From NCBI RefSeq assembly GCF_003065405.1, contig NZ_CP026947.1, positions 186,001-250,000 of the forward strand: DNA of 64,000 bases, read 5' to 3'. The DNA is from Corynebacterium yudongzhengii (GTDB taxonomy: Bacteria; Actinomycetota; Actinomycetes; Mycobacteriales; Mycobacteriaceae). Shown in pieces: positions 53,660 to 64,000 of the stretch. The first letter of the stretch is position 1, and each line of letters opens with the position of its first letter. The notes below the pieces were generated by a model, which did not search any database, was not told the origin of the DNA, and was given only the letters and a program-made list of their open reading frames with translations. A program made the position numbers and the translations under genes.

Positions 53660-54520
53660 CTAGTGGATGGCGTCGGTGAGGTAGCGGCCGTAGCCGGATT
53701 TCTGCAGCGGCTCGGCGAGCCGGGTGAGCTGGGCGGCGTCGATGAAGCCCTGCTCAAAGGCGGCGACTTCGGGAGAGCCGATGACCTGGCCGGTGCGCTT
53801 CTGCAGGACCTCGATATAAGAGCTGGCCTCCGACATGGAATCGAAGGTGCCCGTATCGAGCCAGACGTCGCCGCGCATCATGCGCTGCACGGTCAGCTGG
53901 CCGGCCTGGAGGTAGGCGTCGTTGACGGCGGTGATCTCCAACTCGCCGCGGGCAGAGGGGGTGACCTGCTCTGCGATGTCGACGACGTGGTTGTCGTAGA
54001 AGTACAAGCCCACCACCGCGTGGTTGGACTTCGGGTGCGCGGGCTTTTCCTCGATGGAGAGGGCACGGCCGTCGTCGGAAAACTCGACGACGCCATAGCG
54101 CTGCGGGTCGGAGACCTCGTAGGCGAACACGATGCCGCCGCGTGGGTCCTGGCAGTGCGCGAGCGCGGTGGTAAAGCCGTGGCCGTCGAAGACGTTATCG
54201 CCCAAGACCAAGGCGACGGAGTCGGCACCGATGAAGTCCTTGCCGATGAGAAAAGCCTGCGCCAAGCCCTCGGGGCGTGGCTGGGTGGCGTAGTCGATCA
54301 TGAGGCCGAGCTGGGAGCCGTCGCCAAGCAACCGGCGGAAGGCCGCGGAGTCTTCCGGGGTGGTGATCACGAGGATCTCCCGGATGCCCGCCCGGATGAG
54401 GGTGGTCAGCGGGTAGTAGATCATCGGCTTGTCGTAGATCGGCATGAGCTGCTTGGAGATCCCCCGGGTCAGCGGGAAAAGCCGCGTGCCGGAACCGCCG
54501 GCGAGGATGATGCCCTTCAT
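53660..54520 (-). CDS. rmlA: Glucose-1-phosphate thymidylyltransferase
   Basis: 286 residues, typical for RmlA. Nucleotide-binding [11 protein letters not shown] at the start, [28 protein letters not shown] and GDVWLDTGT. Makes dTDP-glucose, the first step to dTDP-L-rhamnose. Overlaps the rmlCD stop by four bases. Confidence 0.96.
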   Translation of the reverse strand: MKGIILAGGSGTRLFPLTRGISKQLMPIYDKPMIYYPLTTLIRAGIREILVITTPEDSAAFRRLLGDGSQLGLMIDYATQPRPEGLAQAFLIGKDFIGADSVALVLGDNVFDGHGFTTALAHCQDPRGGIVFAYEVSDPQRYGVVEFSDDGRALSIEEKPAHPKSNHAVVGLYFYDNHVVDIAEQVTPSARGELEITAVNDAYLQAGQLTVQRMMRGDVWLDTGTFDSMSEASSYIEVLQKRTGQVIGSPEVAAFEQGFIDAAQLTRLAEPLQKSGYGRYLTDAIH

Positions 54521-55818
54521 GCCAGATACACCGCCAAGTTCGCACGCCAGTTGCCGGGGCGAAAACCGGTGGCCTCGATCTTGCTGGTGTCCAACACGGT
54601 GCGCTGTGGGCGCTCGGCGTGCGCGCGCTCGCCGTAGTAGGCGGCCGTGGTGGTGGGGTGCACGTCGGAAGGATCCTTGCCGAGCGCGATGAACGCCGCC
54701 ATGGCGATCTCGTCGCGCCCCACCGCATCGCCGCCGCCGGTGAGGTGATAGATTCCGTAGTCTGAACGAGTGTCCAACAAGTGTACGATACCCTTGGCAA
54801 GCTCCTCAGCGCTGGTGATGCGCCCGACCTGGTCGTGGACCACCTGGGGCTGAACATCCCGGCGCGCGAGATCCGCCATCGTATCGACGAAGTTTCCGCC
54901 CTCACCGTAGACCCACTGGGTGCGCACCACGTAGTGCTTCGGGGCTCCCGCCGCGGCCGCCTCCCCGGCGGCCTTCGAGGCGCCGTAGAACGACAGGGGA
55001 GCCGGCTGGTCGTCTTCGCTATAGCAGTCCTGCGTGCCGTCGAAGACGTAGTCGGTGGAGGCGTGCACCAGCGTCAGGTCGTACTCCTGGGCGATCTGCG
55101 CGAGCCTGCCCGGGGCCGTGGCGTTGACTGCCCAGGCGGCGGCGCGGTCATTCTCGGCGCCGTCGACATCGTTGTAGGCGGCGGCGTTGATGATCGCCGC
55201 GTACTGCGCCCAGTCGCGCTCCGGCGGGGCGGTGATATCGAACTCGGCGCGCGAGCAGAACTCGCCGCGTTTACCCAGCACCTTCCGCAAGGCGCGGCCG
55301 AGCTGGCCGTCGGCACCCGTGACCAGGATCTTGCGCGCCGGGATCGCGGGCGCCTCCAGCGGGGCCTCGCGGTCCTTGTCAGAGAGGTTGCGCGGCTCGA
55401 GCGGCCAGTCGATTCGCCGATACGAGATGTTGGTGTAGCGCGCCTCGGGCGACCAGTGGGCGTTGACGAGGTAGAGATACGTCGTGTTGTCCTCGAGCGC
55501 CTGGAAGCCGTTGGCCACCCCGCGCGGGATGAAGACGGCCGTGTCCGGGGTGATCTCCACCGTCTGGGTCTGGCCGTGGCTCGGCGAGTCTTCGCGCAGG
55601 TCGTACCAGGCGCCGAAGACCCGGCCGGTGGCGACGGAGACGAGCTTGTCCCAGGGCTCGGCGTGTAGTCCCCGAGTGGTGCCGGCCTCGGCGTTGAATG
55701 ACACGTTCTGCTGCACCGGCTGAAAACCCGGCAGCCAGCTGCGGCGCCAGTTCTCCTTGAACCAGCCCCGCTGATCCTCGTGCACGCTCAGATCGATGAT
55801 TTTAAGTCCCTCGATCAC
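54517..55818 (-). CDS. rmlCD: Fused dTDP-4-dehydrorhamnose 3,5-epimerase / dTDP-4-dehydrorhamnose reductase
   Basis: 433 residues from GTG 55818, two bases after the rmlB stop, with AAAGGGG about nine bases upstream. Residues 1-150 are an RmlC cupin (TRGLHAEP with the catalytic-type His 52, [10 protein letters not shown]). Residues 163-433 are RmlD with the Rossmann loop TGADGQLG (167-174), [20 protein letters not shown] and SFYGASK. One polypeptide thus carries out the last two steps of dTDP-L-rhamnose synthesis. I recall this C-D fusion in corynebacteria, whereas mycobacteria keep separate genes. The reductase half is complete. Confidence 0.93.
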   Translation of the reverse strand: MIEGLKIIDLSVHEDQRGWFKENWRRSWLPGFQPVQQNVSFNAEAGTTRGLHAEPWDKLVSVATGRVFGAWYDLREDSPSHGQTQTVEITPDTAVFIPRGVANGFQALEDNTTYLYLVNAHWSPEARYTNISYRRIDWPLEPRNLSDKDREAPLEAPAIPARKILVTGADGQLGRALRKVLGKRGEFCSRAEFDITAPPERDWAQYAAIINAAAYNDVDGAENDRAAAWAVNATAPGRLAQIAQEYDLTLVHASTDYVFDGTQDCYSEDDQPAPLSFYGASKAAGEAAAAGAPKHYVVRTQWVYGEGGNFVDTMADLARRDVQPQVVHDQVGRITSAEELAKGIVHLLDTRSDYGIYHLTGGGDAVGRDEIAMAAFIALGKDPSDVHPTTTAAYYGERAHAERPQRTVLDTSKIEATGFRPGNWRANLAVYLA

Positions 55819-55820
55819 AG

Positions 55821-58008
<2,188 letters not shown>

Positions 58009-58012
<4 letters not shown>

Positions 58013-59346
58013 AGGGGGTACTCCGGAAGCTCGAGGTTGTCGAGCCACGCGTGCAAGACCTCGTCGACCTCGGCCTGCGGGTGCAGCTTGTAGAGCTCGC
58101 GGCGCAGGTCCACCGGCTCGACGATGCCGTGGGTGCCGCTGGCGATGTAGTTGCGGATGGCCTCGAAGAAGGCGGCATCCCCCAAGAGCACGCGCAGGGC
58201 ATGGACGGTCAGCGCGCCGCGCTTGTAGACGCGATCGTCGAACATATCCTCCGGGCCCGGGTCGCCCAGCAGGAGGTCTGCGGGCTTCTTCGCTAGCTCA
58301 TCGTAGTGATGCCGCGTCGACTCCTCGATCGCGCGACCGCGGTGCTCAAACCACAGCCACTCCGCGTAGCAGGCGAAACCCTCGTTGAGCCAGATGTCAT
58401 TCCACTGCGCCAAACCCAGCGAGTTGCCAAACCACTGGTGCGAGAGCTCATGGGCGATCAAGCGCTCCCAGCGGCCGGCAGTACGCATGTGGTTGGCGCC
58501 GAAAATGGATAAGCCCTGGGCCTCAAGCGGGATCTCCAGCTCATCCTCCGTGACGACGACCGTGTAACGCGCAAACGGGTACTCGCCGAAGAGCTTTTCG
58601 TAGAGATTGAGCATCTCGTCCTGATCGGCGAGCTCGCGCCGGGCGTCCGCGACGAGCTCGGCCGGCACCCAGGCGTCGCAGCGGCCCCCGAGATCGAGGT
58701 GCTGGAACTCGCCGACCTGCACGGTTGCGAGGTAGGTCGCCATCGGGTGGCGCGTGCGATAATGCCACCGCGTCGTCGACGACTGCCGTTTCTTCTCGAC
58801 GAGATCGCCATTGCACACCACCGTGTACGGATGATCGGCCGTGATAGCGATGTCATAGGTGGCCTTCTCGTCCGGGGTGTCATCGCACGGGAACCAACTC
58901 GGCGCGCCATTCGGCTGAGAGGCGACCAGCGAGCCGTTCTCCAGCTCCTCCCAGCCGATCTCACCCCACGCGGTGCGCCGCGGACGCGGGGTCCCCGCAT
59001 AGCGGATGACCAGCGTGAACGCAGAGTCCACGGGGACGGTCTCGGCGAAGTTGACGCGGAGCTTGTCGTTCGACTGCCGGAAACGCGCCACCGTGATCTC
59101 GCGCGCCTTTGAATCAGCGACCGTGATGCGCCTGACCGTCATGTTCGGCATGAGGTCCAGCGTGAGCTGATCCAGGTCCTTCCACGTCACCAGCTGCAGG
59201 TTCGCCGTGCCCTCCAAGCGGTTCGGCTCGACCCGGTAATTCAGCTCCAGATCGTAATGGCGGATGTGAAAGCCCAGGTTGAAATCGACACCCGTGTAGG
59301 AATCGCGGGTGCCGGGGATCGGGGTAGAGCGCAGGCGAGTAGTCAT
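58009..59346 (-). CDS. M1-family zinc metallopeptidase
   Basis: 445 residues, a short form (full aminopeptidase N is about 850). It has the N-terminal beta-sandwich and the thermolysin-like domain with HELSHQWFG (H299, E300, H303) and the third ligand E322 in NEGFACYAE. The usual exopeptidase motif GAMEN is replaced by LEAQGLS, so aminopeptidase activity may differ. No signal peptide is evident. First gene of the minus-strand run that continues into the rhamnose cluster. Confidence 0.88.
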
Positions 59347-59441
59347 ATCCCGGCTAATGCTACTCGGGTGTGGGGCGGGTGCTGGTCTGGTGGGGTTTTG
59401 GTGTAGGGCGTTTTGGGCGGTTTTGCGGCGGTTTTGCGTGT

Positions 59442-59757
59442 TGCGCTATCGCTGGTCGAAAGGAGTCCTATCGAAAGGAGCCCTGATTTCGACCGCGCGG
59501 GACTCGTTTCTGGGCGACTCCTTTCGACCAGCGTTAGTGCAACATGAGGGTTTGGCCGGGAACGCAGGGGAGGGGCCTGACGTTTGGTCACAGCAGCACC
59601 ATTCGCCCCTCTGGTACACTCGCGTGGTCTGCCAATGTCTCTACGGGTATAAAGCGGGCATAAAGCGATATCGCTGGTCGAAATGAGTAGCATCTAAAGG
59701 AGTGCTGATTTCGACCTCGCGGGACTCCTTTAGGGCTGACTCCTTTCGGCCGGGCGC
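59442..59757. repeat. Palindromic arm repeat, site E: two arms
   Basis: Arms at 59442-59540 and 59665-59757, with 222 bp between equivalent points, the only spacing outside 209-211. Both carry the inverted-type core TTTCGACC(G/T)CGCGGGACTC. Located between the M1 peptidase start and the oligopeptidase stop. Confidence 0.88.
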
Positions 59758-59842
59758 GCAAACGTGATAACGTCCCATGGCCCCTAGGTTGCGTGGCGTT
59801 CTGTAGGTCTGCTTCTCGGCGCGGTTTGCCGTTGCTGCTATT

Positions 59843-60005
59843 CAAACCCTTGAAGGAAGATGCTTGTAGGGCGCGTCCTTCAAGGTTTTGTGCGAGAAAA
59901 TGGCCTGATTGTGCGTCCTGCAAGGTTCTTCCTTCAGGCATTTGCGTTCGAATTCCCCGCAGACCCCACGGAACCGGCCGCGACTCGGACTAAGCCTCCG
60001 CATCC
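59843..60005. repeat. Dispersed intergenic repeat F, copy 2 (inverted)
   Basis: Reverse-complement relative of 2410-2583: CAAACCCTTGAAGGAAGATG, CTTCAAGGTTTTG, CAAGGTTCTTCCTTCA and CGTTCGAAT occur in matching order. It lies just outside site E, as copy 1 lies just outside site A. A partial arm edge (TGCGCTATCGCTGGGCGGA) follows at 60011-60030. Confidence 0.75.
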
Positions 60006-60076
60006 TTATGGTGCGCTATCGCTGGGCGGAAGCGCCCCAAACGAACCCAGCCCTAAACCAACCCAACCACCAGAAC

Positions 60077-62068
60077 CTAACCCCCAACTTTTTCGCTGAG
60101 CCAGGTGAAGATGAGCGACTCCATATGCGCGACCTGCTCGTTGTTCGAGGCTCCGGCGTGTCCGCCGACGATGTTTTCGTAGTAGTCGACGTCGTGTCCG
60201 GCTTTCGCCAGCGCGTGGGCGAAGAGGCGGGCGTGGGCGGGGTGGACGCGGTCGTCGCGGGTGGAGGTCGTGACCAGGGCGGGCGGATACGTCACCTCGG
60301 AGGCGTCGGCGACGTTGTGGAGCGGCGACCAGGATTCGATGGCCTTGCGTTCGACGGGGTCGTCGGGATCGCCGTACTCCGCCATCCACGAAGCCCCGGC
60401 CGAGAGCGTGTGGTAGCGCAGCATGTCCGTCAGCGGGACTTGGACAACGGCCGCGCCGAAGGCGTCCGGGTAGCGATTCAGCGCGCCCGCGGTGAGCAGG
60501 CCTCCGTTCGAACCGCCGCGGATACCGATTTGGGTGGGCGTCGTGTAGCCGCGCGTGACCACATCCCGCAGCACAGCCTCATGATCCTCCCACACCTTGT
60601 GGCGCTGCACGCCGGTGACCTGGGAGTGCCATTCGGGGCCGAACTCGCCGCCGCCGCGCAGGTTCGGGGTGACCACGAACCCGCCGCGCTGCAACCACGC
60701 CAGGCCTTGCACCGGGGAGTAGCCGGGGGTTAGGGAGATCTCGAAGCCGCCGTAGCCACCCACGAGCGTCGGGCGCTTGCCGCGCGTGAAATCGCCGGTG
60801 ATGAAGTAGGGGATGCGGGTGCCGTCGGCGCTGATCGCGAAGTGTTGGCGGGTCTCGATGCCCGCCGCCCGGAAACGCGGGGGAGTCGTGACGATCTCCT
60901 CGGCCTCGAAGGACTCGGAGAGATCCGCCCGAAACAGCGTGGCGGGCAGGGTGAACGAGGAGCCGTTGATCCAGATCTCGTCGCCGTCGTGCGAGCTGGT
61001 GGCCACCACGCGGGCGGTCATCTTCTCTGGCAGTCGCAAAGGTGTCGACGGCGCCGCCATCTGCGCCAAAGGCCGCACCAACAGCTGGGTGGCCACGTTG
61101 TCCAGCACGGTCATGACCAGGAAGTTCTCGGTGAGCGCGAGGGATTCCAAAGAGGTCGACGGCGAGGGGGTGAAGATCGTGCGGAAAGAACGGGCGCCGG
61201 CGAGGAAGTCCTCGAGGTCGATCACGCCCAAGCCGCCGGCGGGGACGTCGGCGAATGCGGTGCGCGGGAGGATGAACAGCCAGTCACGGCTGATTAAGAC
61301 CTCGCAGTCTTCGGGCAGTTCGAGGGTCTGCAGGCCGCTAGGCGTCGTGACGGTGGTGCGCGAGGAATAGAAATCCAGCGCCCGGCCGATGACGACGCGG
61401 CCGGTGTGGGTATCGCACCACCCGCCGACAGCGACATCGTCGAGGGAGCCGGAGGCGAGGATCTCGGCGTCGAGAAGCTTTTGTCCCCGGTGCCAACGCC
61501 GCACCTGCGCCGGGTAGCCCGAGGATGTCAGCGAGCCTTCGCCGGTGTCGGTGCCCACGAGGAGGGTGTCGCGGTCGATCCAGGAGACGTCGTGTTTGGC
61601 CTCGGGGAGTTCGAAGCCCTCGACGAAGCTTTCGGTGGGGATGTCGAACTCGCGGATGACCGTGGCGTCCGCGCCGCCGCGCGAGAGGCGGATGAGGGCG
61701 CGGTCATAGTCGGGGACGAGCATGTGCACGCCCTTCCAGACCCAATCCTCGTCCTCTTCGGCGGCGAGGACGTCGAGGTCGATGATGGTGTCCCAGTCGG
61801 TCTCGGGGGCACGGAAGCTCTCTAGACTGGTGCGCCGCCACAGCCCGCGGGGGTTGGTTTCGTCGCGCCAGAAGTTATAAAGGTGCTCGCCGCGGCGGAC
61901 GACGTAGGCGATGCGGTCGTCGGCGTCGAGGATGCGGCGAATCTTCGCCTGCAACGAGGTGCGGGGATGGGCACGGTCGGTCTGCTCCGACCACTCAGCG
62001 GCCCAGCTCAGGGCAGTGGGGGAGTCGATCGGCTCGAGGTCTACCGGGTCGATGTCGAGGCGGTCCAT
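60077..62068 (-). CDS. Prolyl oligopeptidase (S9 family)
   Basis: 663 residues from ATG 62068. An ATG at 62083 is possible, and the GGAGG between them is too close to the second ATG to decide. The N-terminal two-thirds is a beta-propeller and the C-terminal part an alpha/beta hydrolase with S520 (GGSNGG), D605 (TSTRDDRV) and H637 (GGHAG). It cleaves short peptides after proline or related residues. No signal peptide, so it is cytosolic. Probably transcribed alone, since a terminator precedes it and repeats follow it. Confidence 0.92.
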   Translation of the reverse strand: MDRLDIDPVDLEPIDSPTALSWAAEWSEQTDRAHPRTSLQAKIRRILDADDRIAYVVRRGEHLYNFWRDETNPRGLWRRTSLESFRAPETDWDTIIDLDVLAAEEDEDWVWKGVHMLVPDYDRALIRLSRGGADATVIREFDIPTESFVEGFELPEAKHDVSWIDRDTLLVGTDTGEGSLTSSGYPAQVRRWHRGQKLLDAEILASGSLDDVAVGGWCDTHTGRVVIGRALDFYSSRTTVTTPSGLQTLELPEDCEVLISRDWLFILPRTAFADVPAGGLGVIDLEDFLAGARSFRTIFTPSPSTSLESLALTENFLVMTVLDNVATQLLVRPLAQMAAPSTPLRLPEKMTARVVATSSHDGDEIWINGSSFTLPATLFRADLSESFEAEEIVTTPPRFRAAGIETRQHFAISADGTRIPYFITGDFTRGKRPTLVGGYGGFEISLTPGYSPVQGLAWLQRGGFVVTPNLRGGGEFGPEWHSQVTGVQRHKVWEDHEAVLRDVVTRGYTTPTQIGIRGGSNGGLLTAGALNRYPDAFGAAVVQVPLTDMLRYHTLSAGASWMAEYGDPDDPVERKAIESWSPLHNVADASEVTYPPALVTTSTRDDRVHPAHARLFAHALAKAGHDVDYYENIVGGHAGASNNEQVAHMESLIFTWLSEKVGG

Positions 62069-62085
62069 GCCTCCACGGTACATAC

Positions 62086-62123
62086 GAAAAACCGCCCCGC
62101 GGCCAGAGCCGGAACGGGGCGGT
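62086..62123 (-). terminator. Rho-independent terminator of the mycolyltransferase gene
   Basis: Minus strand ACCGCCCCG (complement of 62115-62123) pairs with CGGGGCGGT (complement of 62091-62099), followed by TTTTTCG. It stands 29 bases after the stop. Confidence 0.85.
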
Positions 62124-62151
62124 GATGCGGCAGGCGTGGGCCGAAAGAGAA

Positions 62152-63267
62152 TTAGCCGAAGAACGCCTGCTCGAAGACCGGCCAGGACTCGTGGACGTCG
62201 GCGCGCCAGTTCGGCCAGGAGTGGGTGCCGGTGTTGCGGAAGTTGTATACAGCGTCGATGCCGTGCTGGTCGAGCTTGGCCTTCAGGTTGTGGGTCGAGT
62301 GGTTCGTCGCACCTTCGATAACGCCACCCTCGACCTGGAGGACCGCCGCGTTAGCGCTGGCCGCGATTTCGGGGGCACCGTTGCGAATGTAGTAGCCAGG
62401 CAGGTCGGTCTCAGCGGCCAGGCCGGAGCCGTTAGAGACGTAGACCGCGGTGCTGTGCAGATTATGCGCGTTGCCGACGACGTCGTTGTACGCCGCGCGC
62501 GGGCCACCGATGGGGCCAAGCATCTGGTCTACGGTAGCGCCACCACGATCCAGAGTCAGGCTGTGAACGGCGTGGTCGATCGGGCTCGTGGTCTGGTAGT
62601 GGCCAGAGAAACCAGCGACAGCGCCATACATGTCCGGGTTGTGGGCAGCGTACAGCAGCGCCGGGAGTGCAGACATGGAGAAGCCGATGATGCCGCGCTG
62701 CTCACCCGCGTTGAGGGTGGACTCGAGCGGGCCAGGCAGCTCCTTGGTCAGGAAGGTCTCCCACATCTGCGGGCCCTTGAGGTAGGAGCCGTTGGGCTCG
62801 GAAACCCAGTCCAGGTAGTAGGAGAATGCGCCAGCCATCGGGATGACTACGTTGACGCCCTTGCCCTTGTAAAAGTCGATGGTGCCGAGATTGTCATCGG
62901 TGGTCGGGTTGAGGGTCAACCAGTCGTTGTTCTGCTCAGCACCGCCGGCGCCGTTGAGCATGTAGATGATCGGGGCGCCCTCGACGCGCTCGCCGGCCTC
63001 GTTGGTAGCCGGGATGACCGCCAGCGGGATCTCGCGGTCCATGGCCGGGGAGTAAGCGGAGTACGCCTCGACGTCCGGGCTCTCGGTGGCGATCTTCCAC
63101 CACTTACGGTCCTTGACGTCCGGGGAGGGTTCAGTCAGTTCAGTGACGGTGGCTGCCGCAGTAGCGGTGGCAGTATTGGCCCCTTGGGCGAGGACGGTCG
63201 GGGTAGCGGTAAGGGCCAAGGCGACTGCCGCGGTCGGGGCGGCAAGAGAGCGCAGTAACTTCTTCAC
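62152..63267 (-). CDS. Antigen-85-like mycolyltransferase / esterase
   Basis: 371 residues from GTG 63267. A Sec signal peptide covers about residues 1-28 (cleavage near VLA-QG) and an Ala/Thr-rich stretch follows. The esterase D/antigen 85 fold shows MLNGAGG, the nucleophile S197 in GFSMSA and GTHSWPNW carrying the catalytic His. Enzymes of this class transfer mycolic acids from trehalose monomycolate to arabinogalactan, to a second trehalose monomycolate or to small porin proteins. The adjacent 36-residue peptide gene makes the last option interesting. The stretch 63268-63520 between the two divergent genes holds their promoters but no other gene. Confidence 0.9.
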   Translation of the reverse strand: MKKLLRSLAAPTAAVALALTATPTVLAQGANTATATAAATVTELTEPSPDVKDRKWWKIATESPDVEAYSAYSPAMDREIPLAVIPATNEAGERVEGAPIIYMLNGAGGAEQNNDWLTLNPTTDDNLGTIDFYKGKGVNVVIPMAGAFSYYLDWVSEPNGSYLKGPQMWETFLTKELPGPLESTLNAGEQRGIIGFSMSALPALLYAAHNPDMYGAVAGFSGHYQTTSPIDHAVHSLTLDRGGATVDQMLGPIGGPRAAYNDVVGNAHNLHSTAVYVSNGSGLAAETDLPGYYIRNGAPEIAASANAAVLQVEGGVIEGATNHSTHNLKAKLDQHGIDAVYNFRNTGTHSWPNWRADVHESWPVFEQAFFG

Positions 63268-63520
63268 GGCTATTCGATCCTTAGTGCGTGGGAGACTACG
63301 TACTCGACAGAGCACAGGGTTTACACAAAGCGTAATCGCAAGCTTCTTTCAGGTGTTACATGCACGTGACACGTAACCTGCAAAGAACCTTAACGCCGCC
63401 TGCGGTGGTGGGCAAGTGGTATGTATGCCATAATTTCGGCCAACAAGGTATGCACCACGCGTACCGTCTGTCACGGGGCTTCCAGCCCACTAACAACTCC
63501 ACCACAGAAAAGAGGGCTCA

Positions 63521-63631
63521 ATGACCATCTTCGAGACGATTCAGCTGCAGATCAACGATTTCCTCGGTAGCCTCATCCACCTCGGTTCTTCGGGTTCTTC
63601 CCAGCTGGGTTTGGCCCTGGGCCTGTTCTAA
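63521..63631 (+). CDS. 36-residue peptide, candidate small mycomembrane protein
   Basis: Starts MTIFETIQLQINDFLGSLIH and ends GSSQLGLALGLF. AGAGGG lies a few bases upstream and a strong terminator follows, so it is its own short transcription unit. It has no signal peptide, no cysteine, an amphipathic N-terminal half and a Gly/Ser/Leu-rich end. This resembles in style the tiny corynebacterial porins PorA and PorH (45-57 residues, made without signal peptide and O-mycoloylated on Ser). The five serines offer candidate acylation sites. No sequence identity to a named porin can be claimed. Confidence 0.6.
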   Translation: MTIFETIQLQINDFLGSLIHLGSSGSSQLGLALGLF

Positions 63632-63664
63632 CAGCCTGTTTCACGCCGCCACGCTTGAGGGCGG

Positions 63665-64000
<336 letters not shown>

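Noticed and set aside
62152..63267. Plus-strand 378-codon frame opposite the mycolyltransferase
   Set aside because: The minus-strand product has signal peptide, GFSMSA and GTHSWPNW motifs; the opposite frame is a shadow.

Overview
The window reads as a chromosome segment of a mycolic-acid-containing actinobacterium, most likely a Corynebacterium. The evidence is a GlxR-type Crp regulator, a WhcA/WhiB4-type iron-sulphur protein, a fused RmlC-RmlD enzyme, a mycothiol-dependent dehydrogenase, a MarP-type protease, an antigen-85-like mycolyltransferase, many 1-4 base gene overlaps and high GC. From memory, the gene order follows Mycobacterium tuberculosis Rv3682 to Rv3630 over most of its length, with blocks missing or inserted.

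Layout. 1-2.25 kb: the N-terminal part of an Mrp antiporter subunit A, then tRNA-Pro. 2.4-3.2 kb: repeat-rich spacer. 3.2-8.6 kb: metallophosphoesterase, class A penicillin-binding protein, divergent WhiB, and a DUF4177/RidA/beta-lactamase-fold hydrolase cluster. 8.6-11.1 kb: a Baeyer-Villiger-type monooxygenase with a frameshifted alpha/beta hydrolase, followed by three tandem dyads at 11.2-11.5 kb. 11.6-19.5 kb: glxR, nth, thioredoxin-like protein, Nudix hydrolase, marP, epoxide-hydrolase-like protein, holin-like membrane protein, a conserved hypothetical and a HAD hydrolase. 19.6-24.4 kb: a 6C small RNA and a complete small Tad pilus locus (ssd, tadA, tadB, tadC, pilin, two TadE-like proteins). 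24.5-36.2 kb: membrane protein, MrfA-like helicase, cspA, DedA, topA, membrane adenylate cyclase, DNA polymerase III delta' and tRNA-Thr.

36.2-44.1 kb is an accessory island beside tRNA-Thr: a broken plasmid replication gene, a secreted lipase, an IS3 remnant cut by an intact-looking IS256-family element, a frameshifted Abi_2 (HEPN) abortive-infection gene with a possible structured RNA leader, iteron-like repeats and a decayed second IS256-family element.

44.2-64 kb returns to core envelope functions: a GT-C-like membrane protein, acyl-CoA synthetase, SGNH esterase, mycothiol dehydrogenase with its hydrolase partner, galE, and a long minus-strand run (M1 peptidase, flippase-like protein, rmlB, rmlCD, rmlA, GT2, PpgS-like GT2, DUF2304). 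That run probably makes dTDP-rhamnose and lipid-linked sugars for the cell wall. It is followed by a prolyl oligopeptidase, a mycolyltransferase, a 36-residue peptide that may be a mycomembrane protein, and the start of lpd.

The most unusual structure is a dispersed repeat made of roughly 90-bp palindromic arms. It occurs at five intergenic sites, always as two arms (once three) set about 210 bp apart, and its asymmetric core is found in both orientations relative to constant flanks.
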